Positions 51,726 to 60,816 of a stretch of 64,000 nucleotides of DNA are shown one piece after another. How positions within the stretch are numbered: position 1 is the stretch's first letter; every line of letters begins with the position of its first letter. Origin of the DNA: Roseisolibacter agri (GTDB lineage Bacteria > Gemmatimonadota > Gemmatimonadetes > Gemmatimonadales > Gemmatimonadaceae); assembly GCF_030159095.1 (NCBI RefSeq), contig NZ_BRXS01000007.1, forward strand, positions 124,001 to 188,000. Reading direction: 5' to 3'. The notes below the pieces were generated by a model that saw only the letters and a list, made by a program, of their open reading frames with translations, was not told where the DNA came from and did not search any database. The position numbers were made by a program, and so were the translations under genes.

Positions 51726-53027
51726 CTACTCGGTGCCGTCCGACAACGGCACTCGCCGAGCCACGGGACCCCGGGCCCGCCGGTCGGCGGCGTCGCGGAG
51801 GGCGGCCGGCCCGATCACCTCCCGCCCGAACCGGTCGCGGATGGCGTCCAGCGTGTGGGCCAGCCGCCGGTCGCGCTCCGTCTCCATCGGCGGCGCCCCG
51901 CCCGTCGCGGGCTCGCCGGCGCCCGCCGCGTCGAACAGCGCCAGCTGCGCGGGCGCGGCGGCCTCCCCGAACCCCGAGAGCGCGACGCCGAGCAGCCGCA
52001 CGCCGACGCGCCGCGTCTTCCGCAGGCGCCGGAACAGCTCGCGCGCCACCGCGGCCACCGCGCGGTCGCTCTCGACGGCGGTGTCGAGCGTGCGCGCCGC
52101 CTGCCGCGTGACGAAGTCGGCGTCGCGGACCTTCACGGTGATCGTGCGCGCGCGGAGCCCGTCGCCGCGCAGGTCGGCCGCCACGCGCTCGCTGAGGCGC
52201 AGCAGCTCGCGCTCCAGGTCCGCGTCCTCGTGCAGGTCGTGCGCGAAGGTGTCCTCGCGGCTCACCGACTTCTGCTCCGCGCGCTCGGCCACCGGCCGCG
52301 CGTCGATGCCGCGGACCCACTCGTACAGCCACTGGCCGGTGCGCGCCCCCAGCAGCCCCACGAGCGCCTCCTCGCTGTAGGCCAGCGCGTCCGGCACGCG
52401 GCGCAGCCCGTTCCGCGCCAGCTTCTCGGCCAGCTTGGGCCCGACGAAGGGCAGGTCGGCGAGCGCGAAGCGCCTCATGAACTGCTCCTCGGTCCCGGGC
52501 GCGACCTCGTGCACCCCATCGCCGCCGGCGCCCGGCTTCGCGACCTCCACGGCCACCTTGGCGACCAGCTTCGACGTGCCCGCGCCGATCGACACGGAGA
52601 GCCCGGTCGCCTCGTGCACGGCGGCGCGGATGCGGTGCGCGGTCGCCGCCAGCGGCTCGTCGTAGAGCGCCTCGGTGCCGCCGAGGTCGAGGTACCACTC
52701 GTCGATGCTCGAGGCCTGCACGACGGGCGTCCACCGCGCGAGCACGGCGGCGATGGCGCGGCTCTGCCGCGAGCACTCGGGCCCCGGCACCGGCACGCAC
52801 AGCGCCGCGGGGCAGAGGCGCACGGCGCGCGAGATGGGCATGCCGCTGCGCACGCCGTACTTCCGCACCTCGTACGACGCCGAGCAGACGACGCCGCGAC
52901 TCTCGGCCGATCCGCCGACGATCAGCAGCTTCGCCTTGCCGGCGCCCTCCGGATCGACCTGGCGCGCGACGGCGACGAAGAATGCGTCGGCGTCGACGAG
53001 CAGGATTCTTCGCGAAGGGGCGGACAT
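51726..53027 (-). CDS. dinB: Y-family DNA polymerase (Pol IV / DinB type)
   Basis: 433 aa. Translesion polymerase. Palm motifs LLVDADAFFVAV (metal Asp) and SSIDEWYLDL (Asp-Glu pair); fingers VVCSASYEVRKYGVRSGM; helix-hairpin-helix thumb region FVGPKLAEKLARNGL; little-finger domain KSVSREDTFAHDL to GVRLLGVALSG. The N-terminal metal motif has Ala where most DinB have Met, and the second is WYLDL. Its beta-clamp-type motif may be QLALFD near 370. No LexA-like site is evident upstream. Confidence 0.93.
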   Translation of the reverse strand: MSAPSRRILLVDADAFFVAVARQVDPEGAGKAKLLIVGGSAESRGVVCSASYEVRKYGVRSGMPISRAVRLCPAALCVPVPGPECSRQSRAIAAVLARWTPVVQASSIDEWYLDLGGTEALYDEPLAATAHRIRAAVHEATGLSVSIGAGTSKLVAKVAVEVAKPGAGGDGVHEVAPGTEEQFMRRFALADLPFVGPKLAEKLARNGLRRVPDALAYSEEALVGLLGARTGQWLYEWVRGIDARPVAERAEQKSVSREDTFAHDLHEDADLERELLRLSERVAADLRGDGLRARTITVKVRDADFVTRQAARTLDTAVESDRAVAAVARELFRRLRKTRRVGVRLLGVALSGFGEAAAPAQLALFDAAGAGEPATGGAPPMETERDRRLAHTLDAIRDRFGREVIGPAALRDAADRRARGPVARRVPLSDGTE

Positions 53028-53107
53028 CGGAGTGGCGGGAGCTGCGGACTGCGGGCTGCGTGGCGGGACGCCCGGGAACTGTCTGCGCCCCGGACCCGGA
53101 AAAGCTA

Positions 53108-53225
53108 GCAGGGATGCAGATCCGAGAAGGTCGGATAACCGCCGATGCCCCTCCTGGCGGCGAGGAACTTCGCGCGACGCGGAGCCATCCGTCGTTATCA
53201 GATCTTATCCGAACTTCATCCTTGC
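53108..53225. repeat. Palindromic repeat element, family A, copy 2
   Basis: Right arm 53180-53225 repeats the right arm of copy 1 (19203-19247) with a few substitutions and one extra base; similarity extends to about 53240. The left arm (53108-53152) is a more diverged inverse. It lies between the polymerase and the aldolase-like gene in the 230-bp gap 53028-53257. Confidence 0.78.
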
Positions 53226-53257
53226 CAATGCCGTTCGCCGTTCTGCAGCACGCAAGA

Positions 53258-54403
53258 CTACCAGGCCGGCACGGCCTCCGGCGCCTCACGCCCTCGCGCG
53301 GTCACCGGCCACTTCGTCTCGACGACGTCCTGTCCGCGAACGCCGTAAATGACGTCGTTCAGGTGCACCACGATGCACACGTGGTTCGGGACGACGCGCA
53401 CCTGATCGCCGACCCTGGGCCGCCACTCGGTGCGCGACAGGTCGAGGATGCCGTGCTCCTCGCTCATGCGCGTGACGATCACCTCGGGGCGGTCGAGCAG
53501 CGCGCCGAAGCCCGCCGTCTGCGTCTCGTCGGCGCCCGGTGCGCGCGCGCCGTCGATCGGCTCGCGGCCCAGCGCCTTCGTGCCGGCATCGATCACCGCC
53601 TGGCCCGGGACGCTCGTGCTCACGACCGTCGCCAGCACCGTCAGCGCGCACTCGTCCCACTCGCAGGCGCCCACCGCCGCCGTCGCGCGGTCGTTGTAGA
53701 CGTACGTGCCCGGACGCACCTCGGTGATCCCCGCCACCTCGTGCATGCGCCACGCGGCGGGCGTCGAGCCGCCGCTCACCACGCGTGGCGTGAGGCCCGC
53801 CCGGTCCAGCGCCTCCAGCGACGCGCCCAGCGTCTGTGCGAGCGACGCGAGCTGCGGCTGCTGCGCGCCGATTGCCGCGCGGATGTGCCCGGGATAGAAT
53901 CCCAGCCCGTCGTACTTCAACGGCGCGCGCTCCGCCACGAACTCGGCCAGCTGCACCACGGCCGCCGCGTCCTGCACACCCGTGCGCCGCATGCCGACGT
54001 CCTGCTCCACGAACACGTGGACCTCGCGCCCCACCTCGTCCGCGGCCGCCGCGAGCTGCACGGCGGTGCGCTGCGAGTCGAGCATCACCGTCAGGCGCAC
54101 GCGCGGCGGGATGTTCATCAGCCGCCGCAGGCGCGTCGTGCCGGTGATCGGGAAGGCGAGCAGCAGGTCGTCGGTCAGCTCGCTCATGACCTCCGCCTCG
54201 CGCACCGTGGCGCACGTCAGCCCCACGGCGCCCAGCCGCAGCTGCTCGGCGGCGATGCGCGGCGCCTTGTGCGTCTTCACGTGCGGCCGCAGCTGCAGCC
54301 CGTGCACGGCGGCGTACGCCGCCATGCGGTCCAGGTTCATGGCCAGGCGGTCGAGGTCGACCACCGGAGCCGGCGTCTCGAGCTGCTCCAGATACAGGGG
54401 CAT
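53258..54403 (-). CDS. D-threonine aldolase / D-serine dehydratase-like PLP enzyme
   Basis: 381 aa from the ATG at 54403. GGGAGAG lies upstream. Fold III (alanine racemase-like) N-terminal barrel: PAPVVDLDRLAMNLDRM, LRPHVKTHKAP with the Schiff-base Lys (43 or 46) and the diagnostic RPHVKTHK, FYPGHIRAA and VSGGSTPAAW. The C-terminal beta domain has VIDAGTKALG and VPNHVCIVVHLND, the metal-binding His-Cys of DSD1/D-TA enzymes. The substrate is probably a beta-hydroxy D-amino acid. It is divergent from RidA. Confidence 0.9.
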   Translation of the reverse strand: MPLYLEQLETPAPVVDLDRLAMNLDRMAAYAAVHGLQLRPHVKTHKAPRIAAEQLRLGAVGLTCATVREAEVMSELTDDLLLAFPITGTTRLRRLMNIPPRVRLTVMLDSQRTAVQLAAAADEVGREVHVFVEQDVGMRRTGVQDAAAVVQLAEFVAERAPLKYDGLGFYPGHIRAAIGAQQPQLASLAQTLGASLEALDRAGLTPRVVSGGSTPAAWRMHEVAGITEVRPGTYVYNDRATAAVGACEWDECALTVLATVVSTSVPGQAVIDAGTKALGREPIDGARAPGADETQTAGFGALLDRPEVIVTRMSEEHGILDLSRTEWRPRVGDQVRVVPNHVCIVVHLNDVIYGVRGQDVVETKWPVTARGREAPEAVPAW

Positions 54404-54528
54404 GGCGTGCGGTCTCTCCCGGGAGGCGGGTGGCACTCGCCCGCACGGCGCACGCCCGGCCGGCGCGCGCCGGCGCTGACGGCGCCCGCTCCGCACAAAT
54501 GACACCCTCGCACACCGTCCAGCAACCC

Positions 54529-54951
54529 ATGTCGACCTCCGCCCCCGATTCCGCCGGCGCGCCGCGCGCGTGGCAGCCCGTCTCCCTCGGCGCCGACGTC
54601 CCGCCGCCGCGCGGCGCGTACTCGCCCGGCGTGCGCGCCGGTGACTTCCTCTTCATCTCGGGGCAGGTGCCGCGCGACCTGCGCACGGGCGCGCTCATCG
54701 GCGAGGACGTCACGGAGCAGTCGCGGCAGACGCTCGCCAACCTCCGCACCGTCGTGGAGGCGGCGGGCGGCACGCTGGCCGACATCGTCTCGGTCGCGGT
54801 GCACCTGCAGCACTCGGACGACTGGGGCGCGTTCGACGCGGTCTACCGCGAGCACTTCACGGCGCCGTTCCCCACGCGCACGGTCGTCGGCGCGTCCCTG
54901 CGCGGCATCCTGGTCGAGGTGACGGCGGTCGCGTACCTCGGCAAGCGCTGA
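54529..54951 (+). CDS. ridA: RidA-family deaminase
   Basis: 140 aa from ATG 54529; ATG 54499, ten codons upstream, is possible. YjgF/YER057c/UK114 fold: RGAYSPGVRAGDFLFISGQVP, QTLANLRTVVEAAG, SVAVHLQHSDDWGAFDAVYRE, FPTRTVVGASL with the Arg that binds the imine carboxylate, and LVEVTAVAYLG with the conserved Glu. RidA hydrolyses reactive enamine/imine products of PLP enzymes, which fits its divergence from a D-threonine-aldolase-like gene. It ends 7 bp before the esterase GTG. Confidence 0.93.
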   Translation: MSTSAPDSAGAPRAWQPVSLGADVPPPRGAYSPGVRAGDFLFISGQVPRDLRTGALIGEDVTEQSRQTLANLRTVVEAAGGTLADIVSVAVHLQHSDDWGAFDAVYREHFTAPFPTRTVVGASLRGILVEVTAVAYLGKR

Positions 54952-54958
54952 GCACGCG

Positions 54959-55654
54959 GTGAGCGAGCAGCCCGCGGCCCGCAGCGCGCACGTCGAGGTC
55001 CCGCGCACGGCGCGCTACTGGCACGCCGGCGCGGCCGACGCGCGCGAGGTGTGGGTCGCGCTGCACGGCTACGGGCAGCTGGCCGAGTACTTCGTGCGGC
55101 ACTTCGTGCCGTTCGCGGGCGACGACCGGCTGGTCGTCGCGCCCGAGGCGCTGTCGCGCTTCTACGTCGGTGCCGGCGAGGGCGGCGGCCACGGCGCGAT
55201 GCGCGTCGGCGCCACGTGGATGACGCGCGAGGACCGCGAGGCGGAGATCGCGGACTATGTGCGCTGGCTCGACGCGGCGCTCGACGACGCGACGCACGGC
55301 CTCGATGCGTCACGCGCGCAGCTGCACGTCCTGGGGTTCTCGCAGGGCACGGTCACGGCGTGCCGCTGGCTGGCGCACCGCCACCGGCGCGGGCTCGCAC
55401 CGGCCGCGCGCGTGGTGCTGTGGGGCGGCGAGATCCCGCACGACCTCGACCTCGCGCGCGACGGCGACGCGCTGCGCGCCACCTCGCTGACGATGGTCGT
55501 GGGCGACGCCGACGAGTTCGCGACGCCGGCGATGATCGACCGGCAGCGCGCGCGCCTCGACGCGGCGCAGGCGCCGTACACGATCGTGCGCTACGCGGGC
55601 GGCCACCGGCTGGAGCGGGACACGCTCGAGCGCGTCCTGCGTGGCGAGGGCTGA
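54959..55654 (+). CDS. Alpha/beta hydrolase, phospholipase/carboxylesterase type
   Basis: 231 aa, GTG start. VWVALHGYGQLAEYF gives the oxyanion loop, LGFSQGTVTACRW the nucleophile elbow, VVGDADEFATP the acid and YAGGHRLERDTL the His. That order is characteristic of the phospholipase/carboxylesterase family, which hydrolyses short acyl esters or thioesters. No signal peptide, so it is cytoplasmic. It is co-directional with RidA and only seven bases apart, so the two are probably one transcript. Confidence 0.88.
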   Translation: MSEQPAARSAHVEVPRTARYWHAGAADAREVWVALHGYGQLAEYFVRHFVPFAGDDRLVVAPEALSRFYVGAGEGGGHGAMRVGATWMTREDREAEIADYVRWLDAALDDATHGLDASRAQLHVLGFSQGTVTACRWLAHRHRRGLAPAARVVLWGGEIPHDLDLARDGDALRATSLTMVVGDADEFATPAMIDRQRARLDAAQAPYTIVRYAGGHRLERDTLERVLRGEG

Positions 55655-55716
55655 GTCAGGAATCCGTGCCCCCAGCCTCCGCCGTCCAGCGATGCCTCGC
55701 CACACGGCGCGTGAGA

Positions 55717-55787
55717 CTACGGATGCTCCGGATGAGACGGATGCTCCGGATCATCCGGAGCATCCGTCTCATCCGGAGCATCCGTAG
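55717..55787. terminator. Perfect 34-bp hairpin built from 18-bp repeats
   Basis: Arms 55717-55750 and 55754-55787 with a 3-nt loop TCA. Each arm contains CGGATGCTCCGGAT twice with an 18-bp period. It lies between convergent genes and probably terminates both. Confidence 0.82.
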
Positions 55788-55844
55788 CCCAATGCGATGC
55801 GGCGGCACGTCGGGCGCGCCGATGATGGCCTACGACGCCGGCGC

Positions 55845-56224
<380 letters not shown>

Positions 56225-56228
<4 letters not shown>

Positions 56229-58441
56229 GCGTCGTCGTCCTCGTCGTCCGGGCCGCCCGCGTCGTCCGACTCGTCGTCGTCCTCGTCGTCGCCGTCGAGC
56301 GCCTGCGTGGCGCGCGCCACGGCGCCCGCGAAGACATAGCGCTCGTCCTCGTTGCGCGCGCCCGCCACGAGGCCGCCGAGGGTGGGCAGGAGCGCGCGCA
56401 CGGCGTCGTCGCTCTGTGCGTCCGCGAACAGCGCGCGCACCTGGTCGCACGCGTTCGCCATCGTCAGCAGCGACTGGGCGTTCGGACCGGCGCCGCGCTT
56501 GGGGGCGACGCGCGTCGCGTCGGCGCGCGCGCGGAGGGCGTTCGCGTCGGCCGCGAACCGGCCCGCGAGATGTTCGGCGATCGGACTGGCCATGTCGCAA
56601 GATCGCCGGTCGCGGCGCGCAAAGTCCAGCGCATGCCGCGACCCGCGGCATCCGACCCGCGCCGCGACCTCAGCCGGCTGGTTCGGCACGTCGGCGGGCG
56701 CGCCGTCCGCCGCCGCCGTGGCCGCATCCGGCGTCGCGGCGCGCTCGGCGATGCGCGGCCGCTCGTCCAGCACCGTGCGGACCTGCGGCGCGCGCGTGCG
56801 CACCCGCACGGGCTCGGATGCGACGGGCGGCGCGTCGCTCTCCGGCTGCGCGAGGTTCGCGTTCACGTATGCCGGATCGTCGGTCACCTCGCGCACGAGG
56901 TACGGCGCCAGCCACTGCGGCACCTCGACCACCGTGTCGGCCGTCGGCAGCTCGATCTCCGCCAGCACGAGGTCGCGCCCCGCGAACAGGTCCACCTCCC
57001 ACGTCGCGGCGCCCTCGGCCACCGCGAAGCGGCGCTTCCGCACGCGCCGGTCGCGCGTCGTTGGCCAGAGCACCGCGAACAGCTCGGCCGTCGTCTCCTC
57101 CTCCACCTCCACGCGCGCGACGCCGCTCCCGAGCTTCACGGTGCGGTAGTAGCGCACGTCGGATCCGCTGCGCACCTCGCGCACGCGCTCCAGCAGCCGC
57201 GTCCCCGGAATCCAGCCCTGCGCGATCTCTACGCTCGGCATCCCGCGCAGCGTGTGCGGCAGACTGCGCAGCAGGTACTTCCGCTCGATCTCCATCGGCA
57301 CGGGCGCCAGCCGCGCCGCCGTCTCCGCCTCCAGCGACGCGGCGACGCCGTCGAGCGACGCGACGAGCCCCGCGCCGTCGCGGCCGAGCCACTCGCTCGC
57401 GAGCGTGTCGTAGACGACCGTCCGCCGCGCACGTGCGCGGCGCGCGAGCGCGAGCAGCCCCGGTCGCGGATCGCGCGGATCGGCGCGCCGGTCGACCTGC
57501 CGCCGCTCGGGCTCCGGTGCCGGCGCCTCCGCGCCATTGCCCGCGGGCTCGCCCGCCTCGGCCTCGGGCGCGTCGGCGACCGCGGTCAGGGAGGCTGCCA
57601 TCGCCGCCTCGGCCGCCGCGCGCGCGGCCGCCTGCGCCTCGCTCATCGTGCGCTCCGCGTCCGCCAGCGCGTCGGTGAGCTCGACGTCGAGCACGTCGAG
57701 GTCGTGCAGCTCGCCCAGCAGGTCCTGCAGCCGCCGCAGCCGCTTCACGACGGGCGTCGCGCTCTCGGTGAGACCGAGGACCGGCTCCAGCAGGTAGCGC
57801 ACGCGCTTGCCCGCGATGCGCGCCTCGTGCGCCTGCGTCACCGCCTCGGGGCCCTGGACCGCGGACAGCCGCTCGCCCAGCTCCGCGGCCGCCTCGCGCA
57901 GCCGCGCCGCGAGCAGCGCCGCGAAGCGCCGCTCCGCCATCGGCGCGTCGAGGCGCACCTTCTGCCAGTAGACGGGCAGCGCCTTCGCCAGCACCGCATA
58001 GAGCCGGTCGAAGTCGGCGCCCACCTCGTGCGCGAGGTCGGCGTCCGCGTCCTCACGGCGCTCGCGCCACCGCTCGCGCAGCCACATCGCGCCGGGGCGA
58101 TGCCGCGAGTTGAGCGAGCCACGCTGCGCGTCCAGCCACGCGACCTGCACCTCCAGGTCGCGGCTCTCACTGGTCGCGCGCGCGATCTTCCGCAGCCGCC
58201 GGCGCGCCTTCTTTCCGAACGAGTCGCGCAGCGCGTCGCGGTACGCGCGCTCGGTGCTGCGCAGCCGGCGGATGGCGACGCGGAAGTCGTGCAGCGCCTC
58301 CATATCCTGCGGATCCGCCAGTCGGTCGCGCGCCGCCGCCGCCTGCGCGAGCAGCTCGTGCGCGATGCGCCGCGCCGCCTCCTCGGGCGATCGCGCGAGG
58401 AGGTCGGCGGGCAGGGCGGGGAGCACGGCGCGAGGCGGCAT
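56225..58441 (-). CDS. CHAD-CYTH protein with inverted domain order and a C-terminal extension
   Basis: 738 aa from the ATG at 58441. The N-terminal CHAD (about 15-295) has ALHDFRVAIRRLRS, KKARRRLRKIARATSESRDLE and HEARIAGKRVRYLLEPV. An Ala/Glu/Pro-rich linker follows (about 295-380). CYTH begins at 383 with MEIERKYLL and includes YYRTVKLGSGVARVEVEE, KRRFAVAEGAATWEVDLF and VLAEIELPTA. CHAD binds polyphosphate and CYTH hydrolyses triphosphates. The usual order is CYTH-CHAD. From about residue 617 (MASPIAEHL) there is an unrelated helical segment with a long acidic tail that could instead be a separate small protein (see finding). Confidence 0.85.
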
Positions 58442-58467
58442 GGATCGGTCGCGGGTGAACGGGGCGG

Positions 58468-58848
58468 TCAGCTGCCGTCCGCAGGCTCCACGCCCACCGA
58501 CGCGCTGCCGTCCTCCTGATAGCTCACGAAGACGCGCCAGGGCTGGCAGCACACCTGGCAGTCCTCGACGTACTCCTGGAAGCCGCCGCCCCCCGGATCG
58601 AGCGCGACCTCGTTCGGCTCGCCGCAGTACGGGCAGAACACCTCGGCCTGCGTGTCCGCGACGCCGTCGCCCAGCGGGAACTCCTCGTCGAGCGCGGCGA
58701 CGTCGTCGGGATCCTCGTCGCGGTCGTCGGACCCGTCGCCATCCTCGTCCTCGTCGTCGCTTAACGCGTCGGCGTCGGGGTCGTCGAACAGGTCGCGATC
58801 GTCGGGATCGTCGTGGCGGTCACGCAGGTCGAAGGCGTCGCGGGGCAC
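58468..58848 (-). CDS. CPXCG-motif cysteine-rich protein
   Basis: 126 aa from GTG 58848. The first about 65 residues are extremely acidic (RHDDPDDRDLF, DDEDEDGDGSDDRDED). The C-terminal part has CPYCGEPNEV and YVEDCQVCCQPW, the two Cys pairs of the Cys-rich CPXCG family, probably a zinc ribbon. It is 26 bp downstream of nothing on its strand and is upstream of the CHAD-CYTH gene by 26 bp, so the two are likely co-transcribed. Function of the family is unknown. Confidence 0.85.
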   Translation of the reverse strand: MPRDAFDLRDRHDDPDDRDLFDDPDADALSDDEDEDGDGSDDRDEDPDDVAALDEEFPLGDGVADTQAEVFCPYCGEPNEVALDPGGGGFQEYVEDCQVCCQPWRVFVSYQEDGSASVGVEPADGS

Positions 58849-59133
58849 GGCGGGTGGACTGAGGGGCGGGCGACGGTGCAGGCGACGGATTCGCCGCACA
58901 CTCGGCGCGCGTGAGACGGGGCGCAAGTCGCGCGGCGCGCGGCGCGTGGCCGTCACGCGATTGTGACACGTCTCACGTGCGGGACGCGGCGGCGTCCCCG
59001 GGGGAGGACATCGCGCGTCCGTAAACATACGAAGCGGGTTGTCCCGCAACGGGTTGCGGACGGCGGGGGTTGAGGTGTGCCCCCTGCGCTGGCGGCCGGT
59101 GTCCCCACCGACCGTCCCTCGCGGAGCGTCCCC
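58849..59133. promoter_or_regulatory. Divergent intergenic region, CPXCG / LpoB-like operons
   Basis: 285 bp with an AT-richer centre (GTAAACATACGAA at about 59022-59034) likely to hold promoters. CGTGAGACG (58910-58918) and its inverse CGTCTCACG (58969-58977) flank a 50-bp stretch and could be a regulator pair or stem. No gene is seen. Confidence 0.4.
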
Positions 59134-59808
59134 ATGCTCGCCGATCCCGTCCATCACTACCCGCGTCCCGCCACGCGCGGTCCGTCCGCCGCGCGGCCAC
59201 TGGCGCGTTCGATCGCGCTCGCGCTGTGCGCCGTGCTCGCGACCGGTGTCGCGACTGCCTGCAACAACACGCGCGTCGCGCGCATCGACCCGGCCTCCGT
59301 CACCGACCTCTCGGGGCGCTGGAACGACGCCGACTCGCGCCTCGTCGCGCAGGCGCTGGTGGGCCAGGCGCTGGAGGCGCCGTGGCTCGCCCGCGCGTCC
59401 GACCAGCGCGGCGGCCAGGCACCCAGCCTCATCGTCGGCCGCTTCGGCAACCGCACTCTGGAGCACATCCCCGTCGGCACGTTCGTGAAGGACGTCGAGC
59501 GCGCGCTGGCCGGGACCGGCGCGGTGACGGTGGTCGCCAGCGCCGACGAGCGCGGCGAGCTGCGCGCCGAGCGGGCGGACCAGCAGCAGTTCGCGAGCGC
59601 GGGCACGCGGGGGCGGCTCGCCAGCGAGACCGGCGCGCGCTACGTGCTGCAGGGCGAGGTGCAGGCGATCGAGGACGCCGAGGGGCGCGAGCGCGTGATC
59701 TACTACCAGGTGGACGCCGCGCTCGTCGACCTCGAGTCGAACGCGAAGGTCTGGGTGGGCCAGCACAAGATCAAGAAGTACGTCGACCGCCGCCGCTTCG
59801 GCTGGTGA
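59134..59808 (+). CDS. LpoB-like penicillin-binding-protein activator lipoprotein
   Basis: 224 aa from ATG 59134. An extended N-terminus, then the lipobox VATAC (Cys about 44). The mature part matches LpoB: SLIVGRFGNRTLEHIPVGTF (the name pattern of the alpha/beta sandwich), FVKDVERALAGTGAVTVV, RLASETGARYVLQGEVQAI, VIYYQVDAALVDLESNAKVWVGQHKIKKY. In enterobacteria LpoB reaches through the periplasm to activate PBP1B. First gene of a three-gene operon with two other lipoproteins, a common context of LpoB homologues. Confidence 0.9.
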   Translation: MLADPVHHYPRPATRGPSAARPLARSIALALCAVLATGVATACNNTRVARIDPASVTDLSGRWNDADSRLVAQALVGQALEAPWLARASDQRGGQAPSLIVGRFGNRTLEHIPVGTFVKDVERALAGTGAVTVVASADERGELRAERADQQQFASAGTRGRLASETGARYVLQGEVQAIEDAEGRERVIYYQVDAALVDLESNAKVWVGQHKIKKYVDRRRFGW

Positions 59809-59945
59809 GTGCCACTCCCATGATCACGCATCCCGAGAACGTCGCGGCGGCCGTGACGCCCCGCCGCGTGCCCGACGCCGCGCCGTGCGTCCACGCGCTC
59901 GCCCCCACCGTCCTCCTCACTCCCGAGGCCCAGGTGTCGCTCCTC

Positions 59946-60812
59946 ATGCAGGTCGCATCGAAGCCCGCGACGCGCGCGCCGCTCGTCGCCACCGCGATCG
60001 GCGGCTGGGCGGTCGTGGTCGCGCTGCTCGGCGCGCTGGTGCTCGGCGGCTGCAACGGCCCGCGCGTCGTGCACGAGAGCCCCGTGCTCGTCACCGGGGA
60101 GCGCGTGCCGCTCACCGACAGCGTGGCCGCCGCGGCGGGCGCGCGAATCCTCGCGACCCAGCTCGCGACCGCGGAGACGCGCGACTCCATCACCGCCATC
60201 GCGACCGCCGGTTGCGCGCCCGACGTGTGCGCGGCGCTGGCGCGCGGCGAGGTCACGCTCGGCATGACGGAGGCGCAGGTGCTGGCCGCGACGCGCACCA
60301 CGCCGGCCGCCTGGCGCGCGCGCCGCAGCGGCCCCGTGACGACGCTCAGCGCGCCGTCGCTGCAGGCCGCGCCGTCGGACGCCGCGGGTGAGATCGCGAT
60401 GGTGCAGCTGGCCGACGGCCGCGTGGGCGCCATCGGCTACCGCGAGCCGCAGGGCGTCCGACTCGTGCAGCGTGCCGAGGACGCGACGCGTGTGGGGCGT
60501 GCACGCGCGACGGCGGATGCGCTCGTGCGCGAGGGCGATGCCATGGTCGCTGCCGGTGACAGAACAGCTGCACTGGATCGCTACGACCGCGCGCTCGTGC
60601 TGCTTCCCGACGACGCGATGCTGCAGTACCGCATCGCCACGCTGCTCGACCAGCAGCTGCGGCCCGTGGAGGCGCTGATCCGCTACCAGCGCTTCCTGCA
60701 GCAGCTGGAGCTGCAGCGCATCGACGCGATCGGCAACGCGCACGCGAAGCTGGCCGACGCGATCGCGCGCGCGCAGCAGCGCATCATCGTGCTCGAGCGC
60801 CAGGCGCGCTGA
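59946..60812 (+). CDS. TPR-containing lipoprotein between LpoB-like and COG3014-like genes
   Basis: 288 aa from ATG 59946, chosen because this start gives a lipoprotein signal ending LVLGGC. ATG 59820 would add 42 residues without signal character. Middle region about 80-190: CAPDVCAALARGEVTLGMTEAQV resembles the small SmpA/OmlA-like or 'GMT-E-V' substrate-loop pattern. A TPR region at about 210-285 has EGDAMVAAGDRTAALDRYDRALVL and LQYRIATLLDQ. The operon context points to cell-wall synthesis control. Confidence 0.75.
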   Translation: MQVASKPATRAPLVATAIGGWAVVVALLGALVLGGCNGPRVVHESPVLVTGERVPLTDSVAAAAGARILATQLATAETRDSITAIATAGCAPDVCAALARGEVTLGMTEAQVLAATRTTPAAWRARRSGPVTTLSAPSLQAAPSDAAGEIAMVQLADGRVGAIGYREPQGVRLVQRAEDATRVGRARATADALVREGDAMVAAGDRTAALDRYDRALVLLPDDAMLQYRIATLLDQQLRPVEALIRYQRFLQQLELQRIDAIGNAHAKLADAIARAQQRIIVLERQAR

Positions 60813-60816
60813 CCCC

